Below, in pieces: positions 63,978 to 64,000 of a DNA stretch of 64,000 bases; the stretch's first letter is position 1; every line of letters starts with the position of its first letter. Position numbers and translations under genes: made by a program. Source of the DNA: Aliicoccus persicus (GTDB taxonomy: Bacteria > Bacillota > Bacilli > Staphylococcales > Salinicoccaceae); contig NZ_FOIT01000003.1 of assembly GCF_900110815.1 (NCBI RefSeq), positions 24,250 through 88,249 of the forward strand, in the 5' to 3' direction. The notes under the pieces were generated by a model that saw nothing but the letters and a program-made list of their open reading frames with translations, made no database searches and had not been told where the DNA came from.

Positions 63978-64000
63978 TATAATAGTGTTGAATTGTGAGG
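63978..64000 (+). promoter_or_regulatory. -10 element and SD of a gene beyond the window
   Basis: TATAAT at 63978-63983 and GTGAGG at the very end suggest a new gene starts just outside; by synteny it would be trxB. Confidence 0.3.

Overview
The window reads as chromosome from a low-GC Gram-positive coccus of the family Staphylococcaceae, most likely a salt-tolerant genus near Jeotgalicoccus, Salinicoccus or Nosocomiicoccus (inference). Gene content and order match the Staphylococcus core chromosome (recQ region, nrdIEF, sst-type iron ABC transporter, murB, EMYY lipoprotein, gdpS, tagO, yigZ, degV, comFA-comFC, hpf, secA, prfB, uvrBA, hprK, lgt). Some traits resemble Bacillus instead: a c-type cytochrome right after prfB, csbA before uvrB, and a yvlB-like gene between uvrA and hprK. 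Many exported proteins are very acidic, which fits a halotolerant lifestyle. I see no rRNA, tRNA, CRISPR array, prophage or insertion sequence.

Layout. 1-1.0 kb: 3' truncated LysM cell-wall protein (minus strand) with a WalR-type box upstream. 1.3-5.5 kb: YebC-family regulator, DUF402 protein, then a LysR-MFS-DUF456-lipoprotein run. 5.5-9.4 kb: two oligopeptide-binding-protein genes around a C26 glutamine amidotransferase; the first lacks about 245 central residues, the second has a cre site inside its promoter. 9.5-10.4 kb: small unknown protein and a GNAT enzyme. 10.6-14.4 kb (minus): phoP-phoR, an unknown anchored protein and a LOG-family hydrolase. 14.5-20.7 kb: a molybdenum-cofactor set (moeB, moaB, moaC inverted, moeA, mobB, moaE, moaD, mobA, moaA). 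20.7-24.1 kb: DegV, CorC/HlyC transporter, two tandem coiled-coil membrane proteins, and a GlsB/YeaQ stress protein with a SigB-type promoter. 24.3-28.0 kb: pabA-pabBC plus three tightly coupled genes ending in a KipA/PxpC homologue. 28.2-33.7 kb: recQ, then nrdIEF behind two NrdR boxes and a LexA-like palindrome. 33.8-39.0 kb: YtkA-like lipoprotein, degenerate SDR, Fur-box-controlled sstABCD-like operon. 39.0-48.1 kb: murB, lipoprotein, bacilliredoxin, GGDEF protein, tagO, yigZ, degV, comFA/FC, hpf. 48.3-64.0 kb: secA, prfB with programmed frameshift, cytochrome c plus ResA-like protein, HD phosphohydrolase, csbA, uvrBA, yvlB-like gene, hprK, lgt, acyltransferase, TPR protein.

How the genes work together. 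The Moco genes form a biosynthetic route from GTP to guanylylated cofactor (no molybdate transporter or Mo enzyme is visible here). pabA/pabBC make p-aminobenzoate. nrdIEF supplies dNTPs and appears tied to NrdR and possibly to SOS, as is uvrBA. The cytochrome c and ResA-like pair fit respiration and cytochrome maturation. Lgt is encoded here and four proteins carry clear lipoboxes, yet all three ABC substrate-binding proteins lack a lipobox cysteine and instead end their signal peptides with a shared A-Q-(E/D) pattern. That contrast, a translation start that a hairpin seems to bring next to a distant Shine-Dalgarno sequence (21.7 kb), and a LexA box inside a terminator loop (54.0 kb) are the most unusual signals.
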